DNA from: Chionoecetes opilio
Taxonomy: Eukaryota > Arthropoda > Malacostraca > Decapoda > Majidae
DNA length: 64,000 nucleotides
NCBI GenBank assembly: GCA_016584305.1
Contig: JACEEZ010004873.1
Coordinates: 68,501-132,500 of the forward strand
Direction: 5' to 3'
In this document: positions 1 to 9,984 of the stretch, one piece after another
Numbering within the stretch: position 1 is the first letter of the stretch
Layout of the letters: every line of letters begins with the position of its first letter
Made by a program: the position numbers and the translations under genes
The notes under the pieces: generated by a model
Seen by the model: the letters and a program-made list of their open reading frames with translations, nothing else
Database searches by the model: none
Told to the model about the DNA's origin: nothing

Positions 1-420
1 TAAATCCAATGCAGGAGTAAGAATAACGATACTACACTACTACTACTAATAATAATAATAATAAGAAGAAGAAGAGTAATAATAATAATATTAATAGTAA
101 TAGTAAAAATATATATAAAATATGCTCCATAAATCTAACGGGGCGCAGAAGGCAGGATGAATCGTAAGAGCTACACGGAATGGAATCGAAGCATCTCTCT
201 GGCAGCGCAGGAGAGGAAACGATTCCAGAATCGTCTCGTGCTAGACTGAGGTCCTCCCATGCGGCGCGCGAGGCAAGGTAGAGGCAGAGGCGGAGCGCGA
301 GAGAAAACGATTCCGGAATCGATTCCGGAAACGATTCCGGAATCGATTCCACCGATTCCACCAACCTCAAGAATCGGAATCGTGAATTTCCAAGATAACG
401 ATTCTTGCCCACCCCTACTG
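1..420 (-). mobile_element. hAT-like non-autonomous element, one end only
   Basis: Read on the minus strand the segment begins at 420 with CAGTAGGGGTGGGCAAGAAT, the form typical of hAT termini (CAG...GGGTGGGCAA). It is followed inward by irregular repeats of GATTCCGGAATC (about 300-360). Short ACT/AAT/AAG triplet runs occupy about 35-93. No transposase is visible and the partner terminus lies outside the window or is lost. The assignment rests on the terminus alone. Confidence 0.45.
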
Positions 421-586
421 GGGACCTACAACACGTCCCTCGAATCGGGAAGGGTTGGACTCGTTCAGCACGACGCGCGCGGTGTTGAAAACCTCGATTT
501 TCAACAGCGCCACTAACAGCGCGGGGCTATGAGGCATAGTGTGGACGGGCCTTCAGAACAGCATAAGAAAACAATAACAGTCATTA
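421..586. other. Unrecognised spacer with AGAACAG-type motif
   Basis: No gene is seen. The stretch 551-583 (CAGAACAGCATAAG and nearby) resembles the irregular AGAACAGCCTAAGA repeats found again at 3770-3970 and 5705-5780. The element at 587-3755 therefore appears to have inserted into a pre-existing repeat tract. Confidence 0.4.
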
Positions 587-716
587 TAGTCTGGTATGAA
601 GTGTATTCCCGTAGGATATTCATGCTAAAATTGATTTGATTATTTTATTGCGGTCCTTTGGGGACAAAATATTGAGAAATAATGGGGTTCACATTTTCTG
701 ACCCCCAGACCCCCCT
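587..716 (+). repeat. Left terminal inverted repeat of nuclease element 1
   Basis: It pairs with about 3605-3755. Matching landmarks are the terminal TAGTCTGGTATGA, then CCCGTAGGAT, GCTAAAATTGATTT, ATGGGGTTC and TTTTCTGACCCC, in the same order in both arms with small indels between them. Confidence 0.75.
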
Positions 717-1815
717 GTGGGTGATGACCCACAATCCAAGACCCAAATCTTCCCACCCCTGGGACTGATCCACCACTACCTTCGCCAATAAATGACCGAT
801 TTTTATTATCTTGGTGTTGTTTTAGAGGCTTTTGATCAAGACGAGTTGATTTTTAATACTTTGAAGACGACCGGGAGTGGCAATAATCGAATTCCGGTGT
901 TCACAGTGGAAAAAAATTTAAATGAAGGTGAATTACGTTATAGCAATAAACCTAACCATATAATTCATATTTTAATACTCTTTTGAACACACAATGATGA
1001 ATGATTATATCATTTTTGCAATTAAATTGTACCAAGGCTTATATGCACTTCAAGAAATATGATGGACTTCATTTTATACTTTTTACGTTTTTACGTCATA
1101 TACAGTACTAAGTATTCCTAATATTATTACGATGTTTATATTGAAGGAAAAAAATATTAATACACCAATGTATAAAAATATAAACAAAATATAAACAAAC
1201 AAAGCCATTGCAATAACTGAGAAGTTCATGACTAGAAAACGTTCTTTCGCTGCCTTAATACAGGATGCTCTGCATTATACATAATAGAAAATAAAAGCAA
1301 CTGAAACAATGTAATTGAAACTACATAACATTAAATTTGTTCATCAAATACACCTTCATTTACAGATTTCGCACAAATTCAAGATCTCTTTCTTACTCTA
1401 TAACTCCATATTACATCCCCAAAAAATATCATACATAGCACATTAACCACCCAAAACTTCGTTCTCATACATCATACACAATAATACAGCAATAAACCAA
1501 GAATAAATTTATTCATTATCATCATCCTCATTCGAACCAGAACTGAACAATATATAACAAATATAATAAATTTGTTCATCAAATAAACCTTCAAGTAAAT
1601 TTTCCGAATTAGCATAAATAAATTATCTCTTTCTCACTCTAAAACTCCTTATCACATCTTCATATCATTATACATAAAAACATTCCACATTCAGCAGTTC
1701 TCATTTTGCAGATATTCACATTTCAGGATAATTATGACAAAGTAGCACATTAAACAGCCAGAACTTAATTCTCATACATCATACACAATGATGCAACAAT
1801 ACGCCAAGGATGAAT
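717..1815. other. Non-coding interior of nuclease element 1
   Basis: AT-rich DNA with no supported coding region. It contains a diverged internal duplication: TTTGTTCATCAAATA, CTCTTTCTTACTC and CACATTAA-type phrases at about 1340-1510 recur at about 1568-1805. It lies downstream of the nuclease gene, whose stop codon is at 1816-1818. Confidence 0.4.
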
Positions 1816-3460
1816 TTAGTCATTATCATCATCTTCAATAGAACCAGAACTGATCATATTCCCACAGTCACTGACATAACATTTACAAAGAGGTGTGCAC
1901 TGGAGGCCATTTCTCAAACAACTACATCTATTTTTGCACCCGGCTTTACACACATTTTGTCAGCTCAATTACGGCCCAAGGAGCTGGCAGTTTGAGGCAT
2001 CTTACATGAAGATAGACTCCAAATTTCACACTCCAACCATTGTCTTCGATGGGAGGTAAATCTGGACAGACGGAAATGTAGGGCTTGTCACGCATGGAAA
2101 TGTAATTTGCCTGAGTGATGTGGGGTAATAAAGTAGCATGAGTGGGAGGAAGCATCTCTCCTTCCAAATTTTTGGAGCAAAACAGTTCCCATCTCAGTGC
2201 TGGTAAATTTGTGGGATTTATTGAACAATACACACGGCAAACAAACTCTTCCAAACCCTTGAACCGTTGAGGTAGATCATCATTGACCATTTCCATTGGG
2301 ACGTCAACCTCACCGAGCTCCCGAAAGCAGTCGATGGCACAATCATCTTCATCTAATTTCAGGTACGCAGCTATCCACCCCTTCTTGGTGACACCAACAA
2401 ATTTTCCAATCCGATCGGCACCAGAAAAGTTGTGAAGCTCAATAAGTCCTTGACACTTGCAACGCCCAATCACTTGCACTCCCTCAGCCACGTCAATTTC
2501 TCGGTACTTTGTTCTTTTTCCAGTCAAGAACTTGAGATGATTTTGAGCTCCAAGTCGATTGCAAGAAACCAGGTTAAGGAGAAGCGTGAGGACGTCAGTA
2601 TCAGATGACCACACACAAATTTATCGTCCAGTTGTCTCATCTGTCAAGGCCAGACCTTGATAAGGTATCAGCTTCTTCATGGTCATGAACATCTTCAAAA
2701 TTATGGCCTTTGATCTTATTTTCATAAACAACGACCAACTTGACCTTGTTATCTTGGCTGTTCCAAAAAACCCTCTTCGAACATTGCTGTCAGCTTTCTT
2801 TTTGTTTTTGATGAAGACAGAAGCTCCTTGAGAGACATCGTCAGTTTCCTCTGTGAATGTATCTCAAAGTCAGCAGTGCAGGTTGTTGCTATTTTGTGTC
2901 GTGTCTTGTTTTTCAGTGATGGTCAAGATAACGGTCAAATACTATTCGACCCTCAACATAGCCAATCAGCAGCCATTCAATTCGCTTGATGAATGTCTCT
3001 TGGAGATCAGACAGGTTCTTCATGCGCGGTGTTTTCTTCATGCTTTGAAGTACAGCCATGGCGTCAACAACGAGGACTTTAGGTAGAGGAGTTGTACTGA
3101 GACAAGGTGCAGGTTGAAGTGATTGAGTCTTCACTCCTTCGATGGCATGCATCAAACTAGCCTTGTCTGTTGGAATGTAGAGAGAGCCATCAACAGCAAA
3201 CATGGAACGTGGTACCACTGACATCTCAAATTCTCCCATTGTCTCTTCAAGTTTGGGTACAAGCTCGGGCCGGCTTCTTTGGATGATAAGAAATCTTCCG
3301 AGAAGTTCATGCTCTTAAAGCAATTTGATGACCTTGTCACCCACATGAACTTTAGATTTCTCCGTCATTGTTGTGAATGTTTTCATTAAAAAATCAACAA
3401 TATCATTAGACTTATCACTAACACTGGACTTGATTTTGAAGTTGTTCACAGCCAGAAGTC
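1816..3460 (-). pseudogene. FEN/XPG (PIN-like) nuclease homologue, decayed
   Basis: The minus-strand reading frame can be followed for about 540 codons from about 3460 to a stop at 1816-1818. It is broken by a nonsense codon near 3318 (VIKLL*EHELLGRF), frameshifts near 2912 and 2735, a nonsense codon near 2640 and a further shift near 1950. Visible features in order: an N-terminal VPRSMF segment; VVDAMAVL; an acidic site VFDRYLD; HEEADTL; SSDTDVLTLLL; SGADRIGKFVGVTKKGW; MLPPTHATLLPHITQANY; and a Cys-rich tail (CSCLRNGLQC, CKCYVSDCGN). Aspartates around the beta-strands, an E-E-A-D site, a DTD site and a following SGAD-glycine stretch are the layout of FEN1/XPG-family nucleases with their helix-2-turn-helix. 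That assignment is by motif order only. The same family recurs at 20818-25430. Confidence 0.6.
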
Positions 3461-3604
3461 AATGATAGCCACATCTGGTTAAAGTACCAAAAATCAATTC
3501 ACCATCGTCAAAAACCCTAGAATCGATCCTAAAAAGCATCAAAATTATTTCACTATTAGTAGAGCTATGTGGGAGGGAGTCAATTCAGGGGGCAATATAG
3601 TCTA

Positions 3605-3755
3605 GGGGCTGCCGCCGGGGGGTCAGGGGTCAGAAAATTTGAACCCCATCATTGTTCAATAGTTTGACCCTAAACCAACCCAAAAAAACAAAAAAATCAA
3701 TTTTAGCAAACAAATCCTACGGGAGCTACTTTTTGTGACATGTCATACCAGACTA
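3605..3755 (-). repeat. Right terminal inverted repeat of nuclease element 1
   Basis: Reverse complement of the left arm 587-716 with indels. It ends TCATACCAGACTA followed by the TTA duplication at 3756-3758. Confidence 0.75.
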
Positions 3756-3758
3756 TTA

Positions 3759-3977
3759 AGGCAAGAAGGCAGTCTCATAAAAGCCTGAGGAGCAGCCGTA
3801 TAATAGCCAGAGAAACAGCTCCAGAACAGCCTAAGAACCATCTAAAAATAAGAAGTCTCAGAACAGCCTAAGATAGCCTCAGAACATCCTAATAAACATC
3901 TTTAGAACATCTTTAGAAACTTCAGAACAGTCTAATTAAGCTTTAGAACCTAAGAAAATAATTTTAGACCATCTTAA
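3759..3977. repeat. Irregular AGAACAGCCTAAG repeat tract (left part)
   Basis: Short imperfect units such as CAGAACAGCCTAAGA, CTCAGAACATCCTAA and TTTAGAACATC repeat with variable spacing. The tract resumes at 5705-5780 and is foreshadowed at 551-583. It is thus interrupted twice, by the nuclease element (587-3755) and by the TTAA element (3978-5700). Confidence 0.55.
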
Positions 3978-4803
3978 AGTAATCGTCCAGACCATTTCAT
4001 CATTCCTGATTTAATGCAATAAAAGTATAGCCATTATCGAGTATATCAACAATATGTTGTCACTTTTTGCATCCAGTCAGCCGTTTTTAAATAATCCGCA
4101 ATCAAAATCTGCAAATTCCCCGAGCTTCGAAAACGCTCCTCAAGGCTTGCAGACGACACACCACGGCTTGGTGACGTCACAAGTGGAAGCCTCCTTTCCC
4201 CGCGCTGACCCAAAAGCACGTAAACACAAGAGATAAATATAGTACTTGAAGATTTTTGGGTGTTTCTGATAGATTTTTTTTGCGATATGCCACATGCATG
4301 CATCCTTTATGGGTGCAGCAAGACAGCTGTGGGTTTCCAGAGAAGTTTGCACACGTTTCAGACCGATACGACAACGCTAAATGTGTTCAAAAGATTAGTG
4401 CGGCGGACAAGGGTAGATCATCACCCCACACCCACCCCACCCATCCCGTAGCCACACCATAGCGTACAAAGCCCGCTATGGTGTGTGACAGAAAAGAGAG
4501 AGAGAAAAAAAGAGAGCAAGGTTAAATATACGATGATAAATAAGAAAAACACTAAGAAACCCAAATAAATGCATGTTTGAAGGAGGAATAGGAGGGGGAG
4601 GAAGAAGAGGGGGAGGAAGACTCAGGGCAATAATGACCTTGTGATGTTAGTAGACGAATTAATTAGCAAAGAGGAGAGAGGGAAGGAAGGGGAGAAGAAT
4701 GGAGGGTGGGAAGGAGAGAATTTGAGGGTTCCTCTAAATTAAGTCCCTGTCGGAGAGAGAGAGAGAGAGGCCTCCTCTCCGTTTCCTTATTTCTAGTCGA
4801 TTA

Positions 4804-4806
<3 letters not shown>

Positions 4807-4899
<93 letters not shown>
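4807..4899 (+). repeat. (CT)n microsatellite
   Basis: An uninterrupted dinucleotide tract of about 93 bases near the centre of the palindrome. Open frames across it on both strands are artefacts of the repeat. Confidence 0.95.
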
Positions 4900-4900
<1 letters not shown>

Positions 4901-5235
4901 TATCCTTTCGAACGACAATCAGAGATATGTGTGTGTGTGTGTGTTTCGAAACTAACCATAGGATTTTCTCGAAAGTTCCTTCATTGTGATTCCCACGCAA
5001 ACATTATAGTTTCCCTTACTTACCAATCCATGTTTTGGAGAGGTGCTAGGCCCTCCTTCCCTCTCTCCTCTTTGCTAAATCGTCTACTAACATCACAAGA
5101 TAATTATTGTCCTGAGTCTTCCTCCCCCTCCTTCTCTTCCCCGTCTTCTTCCTCCCCCTCCTATTCCTCCTTGAAACATGCATTTATATTGGTTTCATAG
5201 TGTTTTTGCTTATTTTTCATCGTATATCTAACCTT

Positions 5236-5336
<101 letters not shown>

Positions 5337-5704
5337 ACTGCCACACACCATAGCGGGCTTTGTATTCTGGCTCGAACATGTATCACATTCGGCGGTTGGT
5401 TTTCCACATATACGCGACCAGCATCATCTACTTCAGTCTCAAATTGAGCATCATACTCTACATCTGTCACAGCGACAGATTAACTGTCTGACACCGAACT
5501 ACAATCGCTCATCATTTACATTTGCATCAACAATATTCACGGGGCTGTTGGGATGAAGAAACTTTTTTTCGCGCGCTTTTTACAAAATTCGTGTTTTTAC
5601 GGAAATAAGGCCTGGAAATCAATTATTTTTGGTGGATTCGGTGTTTTGAATGTGCATTCAACATAATTAGGCAAAGAAAAAATGGGTCTGGACGATTACT
5701 TTAA

Positions 5705-5780
5705 GAAGTCTCAGAGCATCCTAAGCAAAAGTCTCAGAGCAGTCTTAAGAAAGCAGCCACAACAGCCTTAAAACAGTATG
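5705..5780. repeat. Irregular AGAACAGCCTAAG repeat tract (right part)
   Basis: Continues the tract at 3759-3977 with units such as GTCTCAGAGCATCCTAAG and CAGTCTTAAGAAAG. Confidence 0.5.
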
Positions 5781-6390
5781 GTGTTTAGTGTGTATATTTA
5801 TTTGAGCAAACATTATCAATTGCAATGAATACTGAAAAATATACTGAAAAAAGTACAAACTGTTTGCTAACAGGATTTGATATTTTTTAAACTTTTATAG
5901 GCGGATTGGGGATGGCATGGGGTTATGCATGCTAGCGTTTCAGCATGCTATTAATTTTTCCTTTGATTCCTATAATTTACATTACGTCAATAAACCATTT
6001 GAATTTTAGTGTGTAAATCTCTGCGTTTTATGGACTACTTTTCTTTTGTGTGTCTTTGCTAAATATGAAATCTCCGTCCTAATCAAATAAAAAAAAATTC
6101 ATGAAGACAAAAAATCATGATCGATAGAGTCAGTCAAACGTAAAGAGAGGATGCCAGAACAAAATAACAGGCAGATAATAGGATACAACATAATAAATAG
6201 GTAGAGAGGAGGCTACAAAAGAATGGCAAGCAGAGGCAAGGTTTTAACAAATTGGACAGGAAGAGGACCTGAAAAACCTTGGACAAGGCGAGGCAAAGAG
6301 AAAACTAGAACAATGTAGACAAGCAGAGAGGAGGCTAGAATAAAATAGACAGGCAGAGAGGACGCTGGAACAATTACGAGAGGATTCATC
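5781..6390. other. No feature recognised
   Basis: AT-rich DNA. Around 6130-6370 GAGAGGANGCTNGAACAA-type phrases recur irregularly (for example 6147, 6208, 6332 and 6360), suggesting a degenerate tandem repeat. No gene is supported. Confidence 0.3.
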
Positions 6391-6856
6391 TCTAATGGGG
6401 GAGGTGGTGGCCGAGGGGTTAGCGTCTTGGAGTGGTGAGCTCGATGTTCCGCGTTCGAATCCTGCCGGGGGCAACTCTTTCGACCATCTTTAACGCGGTT
6501 GACAAGAGCCTCCTGGTAGGTGAGCACAAGGGGTCCAGAGTTCAAGTCCCACCAAGGAGCAACTGTAAATCCATCGTCAAGTGGCCGAAGACACCCGCAT
6601 GCTGCATGTCTGTTCTTTTGACTGCGACTACAAGTGTGGCGGAGGGAACACCAGGTGGCAGCATGAGCCTAAACAGAGGGTCAGACCATCACAGAAAACA
6701 GGACCTTCACCTATAGACCACAGGTGTCACTATAAAAATCCAACCTGCGCCACCACGGTGGAGAGCCAAACATCACATTCCTCAAAAATGTGCAGGGCCA
6801 ACCACCTTAGCCCTCAAGGAAAAAATGATAGCCTACTGCTCCAAATAAAAAAAACG
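6391..6856 (+). mobile_element. tRNA-derived SINE, dimeric head
   Basis: The head has a Pol III A-box-like GGTGGCCGAGGGGTTAGCG and a B-box-like GCGTTCGAATCCTG near 6450. A second B-box-like AGAGTTCAAGTCCCACC follows near 6537, so two tRNA-like units are joined. The body carries AAGTGGCCGAAGACACCCGCATG, GGCAGCATGAGCC, GGTGTCACTATAAAAATCC and CCTGCGCCACCA, shared with the copies at 54503-54896 and 56332-56675. It ends near an A-rich stretch at 6847. Confidence 0.75.
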
Positions 6857-7162
6857 TGAGTGCAGCCTATTTTTATATTTTTATGCGAGAAGCAAGAATA
6901 CTTTAAACAGGCAGTGAAGGTGCGATAAAAAAAGGTCGAATTGTAAAATCGCCCCAGAATACCGTTGGGCGAATAGTTTTGCGATGCTTTTTTATCGACA
7001 GTACAGTGAGGGCCATATTGCGAATTGAATCCGATGGGCTTCATCGTGTTACAGTGGATGACGATATTGCAATTCCAAGTTTTCCTGTGGGGATCACCAA
7101 CATTATTGGAACAATTGTAGGAAATGATTCGGGCGGTCTCCCCCAGCCCAAAGACGCCTCCT
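6857..7162. other. No feature recognised
   Basis: An open frame at 6979-7164 has no recognisable motif and no repeat partner in the window. I do not call it a gene. Confidence 0.3.
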
Positions 7163-7166
7163 AATT

Positions 7167-8066
7167 AGAGAGAACTGCAACTCCGAAATGCCAGTGGTCG
7201 CTGGCAGTTTTAACTCACAATTTGGTGAAAAGTTGGTCAACTTGAAAGAAAAATATGGGCTTATTCCACTGCACTTAAAACACAAAAGTATAATTTTAAG
7301 AACGATTTTCTTCTATATGTATATTGTATAGAAGCCTGAGTCTGTAAAACATGCATTTAACCAAATAACCAAGTAGGTTATATAGTAATAGTTATATAGT
7401 AATAGTTGAGGAGGCGAGGTAAATGTTACTCTATGATATTATATAGTCAATAACGTATGTTTAGAAGTTATCTATACCTAGGCAGTCATATTTTCCTGTT
7501 ATTATTGTGTATCAATCAGATAGAAAGCCTGGAAGTGCAATGAGTCGACGCGTGAAGTGGCAATGTTTTGATTCAATCTCCCCGCCACAATCTCCCCGCC
7601 CACCACTCCCCGCCGCGGCGTGTCGCCTCCACAATTATAACCTACATTGTTGCAGCAACAAGCCGATTTCGGCATTCTTTATTCTTCGTTTTTCCAAGGC
7701 ATTGCTTATTGTATTTTGACAAGCGTTTGCCAGACGCAGCAGTACTGTCTTAGAAAACAGTGTGAACATCACCCAAATTTTACATGCCACAATATACATG
7801 TAAAAAATATATTAAGCTTTGCTACTCGAGGCGAGTAATTTGCATTAAATTGCTATTATAGAACGTTCCATCGTAATGAATGTCATCCATATAATTAGTA
7901 GAACAACAGAAGAACTATATTTTTTGGTATTCAGATGCGGTGCATCAATGTTTATCGCGAAATTAATTTATGAAAAATATTAGTCGCGGGGCCAAAACAC
8001 AGTAGACCAACCTTTGAGTTAAAACTGCCAGCGACCACTGGCATTTCTCGAGTTTCAGTTCTCTCT
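7167..8066 (+). mobile_element. AGAGAGAAC-TIR miniature element, copy 1
   Basis: Ends are AGAGAGAACTGCAACTCCGA and the complement of AGAGAGAACTGAAACTCGAG, flanked by AATT on both sides (7163-7166, 8067-8070). The inverted ends extend about 50 bp and contain a hairpin-forming TGCCAGTGGTCGCTGGCA. The interior is shared with copies 2-4 at 15903-18334, including a conserved 63-codon open frame that I regard as incidental. No transposase is present. Confidence 0.75.
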
Positions 8067-8070
8067 AATT

Positions 8071-9140
8071 AACAAAAACTGCAAGTAATTTCATCAATAT
8101 CTTCACAATAATAATTAATTGTGATGTAATTTATGAAATTGAAGTTGGGCTGTCTTAAAAGTTCATCCTGAAATTTGTAGCTTGACGAAAGAAAAATTAG
8201 TGTAACATATTTGTATAATAAAATAATTGGTATGCACTGACGTCACGAAGCTCCTCCCCAAAACACACGCCGGCCGCGAGATGTATGTAAACATATAGCA
8301 TTACTTCCTTGTAAACGTGGTACACTCTCGCTTACTGACCTCTTCCTCTATGGGTAAGTGATTGAGAAAACGGTGTTAGAGCTGTATGGGGACAGAGAGG
8401 AGTGGAACAGGAGGCTAGAGCAGGAAGACTGGGCACTGTGCACATCCCTTCACTTTTACTTGACATACCAAATGTGTCATACACCAAACATTCCTCTCAT
8501 ACCACAGGCACTTCAGAAATAACTAATTTCAGCTGTTTGGATCCTTGACCTTTGTCACGCAGAAGCTGAATACGCTGAGCAGCTAAGGGTGGCGCCTTGT
8601 CATGCTCCATCTTGGCGTTGCTATGGTTACCCGCATAGCCAACCTCAGATCTCGTGCAATCTTTTCTTACCACTAATTACTATGGAAAACAGCATTACCA
8701 ATGCAAGTAATGGTATATTTTGAAGTTATAAGAAATTAGAAATTATAATGGGAATGACGGAAGTGAATTTTCTTTCTTTTAAATTATATTATTAATATAT
8801 TTATCGCACAGTTTTGTACATCTCACAAGACTCTCAAGCTCAAGTGCTACGTCGGGTGCTTGGAGGTGACCTACAATACCATTAATACTCTCCCGACTTA
8901 TTGTCCCGATCACGATCGTTTTCGTGATTGTATTTCACTTGCAATATGGCCCTAAGGCAGACAGATAAAGTACAGTATGCCCGAGGAGCAGCTGACAAAT
9001 AACGAAAGAAAAAAAAATCTTCGTACATCGGGCGGCCCTACTGTGGGGCATTCGCTCTCATGAGTCCACCGATTGGGAAGGATCCTCAATCCTCATCATT
9101 TGTCACCTTACACTGGGTGATAACGGAGCGTGAGTGAAAT
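8071..9140. other. No feature recognised
   Basis: A unique-looking stretch with no supported gene or repeat end. The GC-richer part at 8240-8300 and 8880-8960 shows no coding signature. Confidence 0.3.
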
Positions 9141-9143
9141 TCA

Positions 9144-9643
9144 ATGCTTGCTATATGGTATGTTAATGACGGCGAGTCACGTCAAGAAGTCTTACGGTGG
9201 ATTAGCATATCCCACGGTGTTATGGACTCGCTCAGCAGGAGTATTTGGCGTTGTCGGTACCTATGCAGGAGGACAAAGATCCGGATCTTCAAGTCGCTTG
9301 TGATCCCTGTCTTACTCTATGGTTGTGAGACATGGACACTAAATAGCGACTTGAAGAGGCGAATCGATGCCTTTGGTAATAAGTGTCTTCGAAGAATCAT
9401 GGGGATCGCTGGGATGATTACGTGTCAAACCAGCGACTGCACCGTGAGACTGAATCGAGGCCTATTACCTGCATAGTCCATCAGCGCCAACTTCGGCTAT
9501 ATGGGCATGTGGCACGCTACCCTGAAACCGATCCTTCCCATCGGGTTGTATCTGTAAGAGACAATCCGGCGTGGAGGAGGCCAAGGGGGCGCCCAAAAAA
9601 CTCGTGGCTGCGGCAAGTTGATGCTTCCTGTCGAGAGTGGCTT
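9144..9643 (+). pseudogene. Non-LTR retrotransposon 3' fragment (RT C-terminal region)
   Basis: Encodes the C-terminal part of the same protein as 9985-11757: RIFKSLVIPVLLYGCETWTL, DLKRRIDAFGNKCLRRIMG, then after a +1 shift near 9410 QLRLYGHVARYPE and NPAWRRPRGRPKNSWL. The 5' part, including all polymerase motifs, is missing. It is truncated on the right by the SINE at 9644. Orientation is opposite to the larger copy next door. Confidence 0.85.
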
Positions 9644-9832
9644 TTTTTCTTTTTTTTTACATGTACGCCTATAGCGCCTGTAGACAGTGACCTCCAGGAC
9701 TCGGATGGAAGGCCCTGGAGGTGCACTTGAGAGCTGTGATGACTGGCCCTCGCCCGTACTGGCGCAGGCAGGATTTTTATAGTGACGCCTGTGATTAGAG
9801 GCTCGTGCCGCCCCCCTGTGTCCTCCGATGCA
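9644..9832 (-). mobile_element. tRNA-derived SINE, 3' part only
   Basis: The minus-strand SINE body matches the copy at 56332-56675: poly(A) end (as T-run at 9644-9658), CGCCTATAGCGCCTGTAGAC, GGCGCAGGCAGGATTTTTATAG, TGACGCCTGTGATTAGAGGC and CCTGTGTCCTCCGATGCA. The tRNA-like head is absent, so this copy is 5'-truncated at about 9832. It abuts the retrotransposon fragment exactly at the poly-T. Confidence 0.8.
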
Positions 9833-9974
9833 ATAGACTCTTATAGACCAGTATGGGACAAAAAATGATATAGAGCTTTTTTATTAGGCATTGTTGGAGG
9901 TTTTTGATACTATAAACTGTTGCATTACAACAAAATAGAATGTGGATATTTTGTTTTATTACAAATTAAGCAAG
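9833..9974. other. No feature recognised
   Basis: AT-rich spacer between the SINE and the 3' end of the next retrotransposon. Confidence 0.3.
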
Positions 9975-9984
9975 TGTCGATGAA

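Larger units (their letters stand above)
587..3755 (-). mobile_element. TIR transposon carrying a FEN/XPG-like nuclease gene (copy 1)
   Basis: The two ends are imperfect inverted repeats of about 130-150 bp: 587-716 and about 3605-3755. The outermost bases are TAGTCTGGTATGA on the left and its complement TCATACCAGACTA on the right. Both ends are flanked by the trinucleotide TTA (584-586 and 3756-3758), a plausible 3-bp target duplication. The only recognisable gene inside is the decayed nuclease-like gene at 1816-3460 on the minus strand; no DDE transposase is seen. The non-coding interior 735-1815 is AT-rich and unrecognised. The 3-bp TSD alone would fit PIF/Harbinger, but the encoded protein does not. 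Confidence 0.7.

Noticed and set aside
6979..7164. 61-codon open frame as a gene
   Set aside because: Short, no motif, no partner copy, runs into the AATT border of a transposon.
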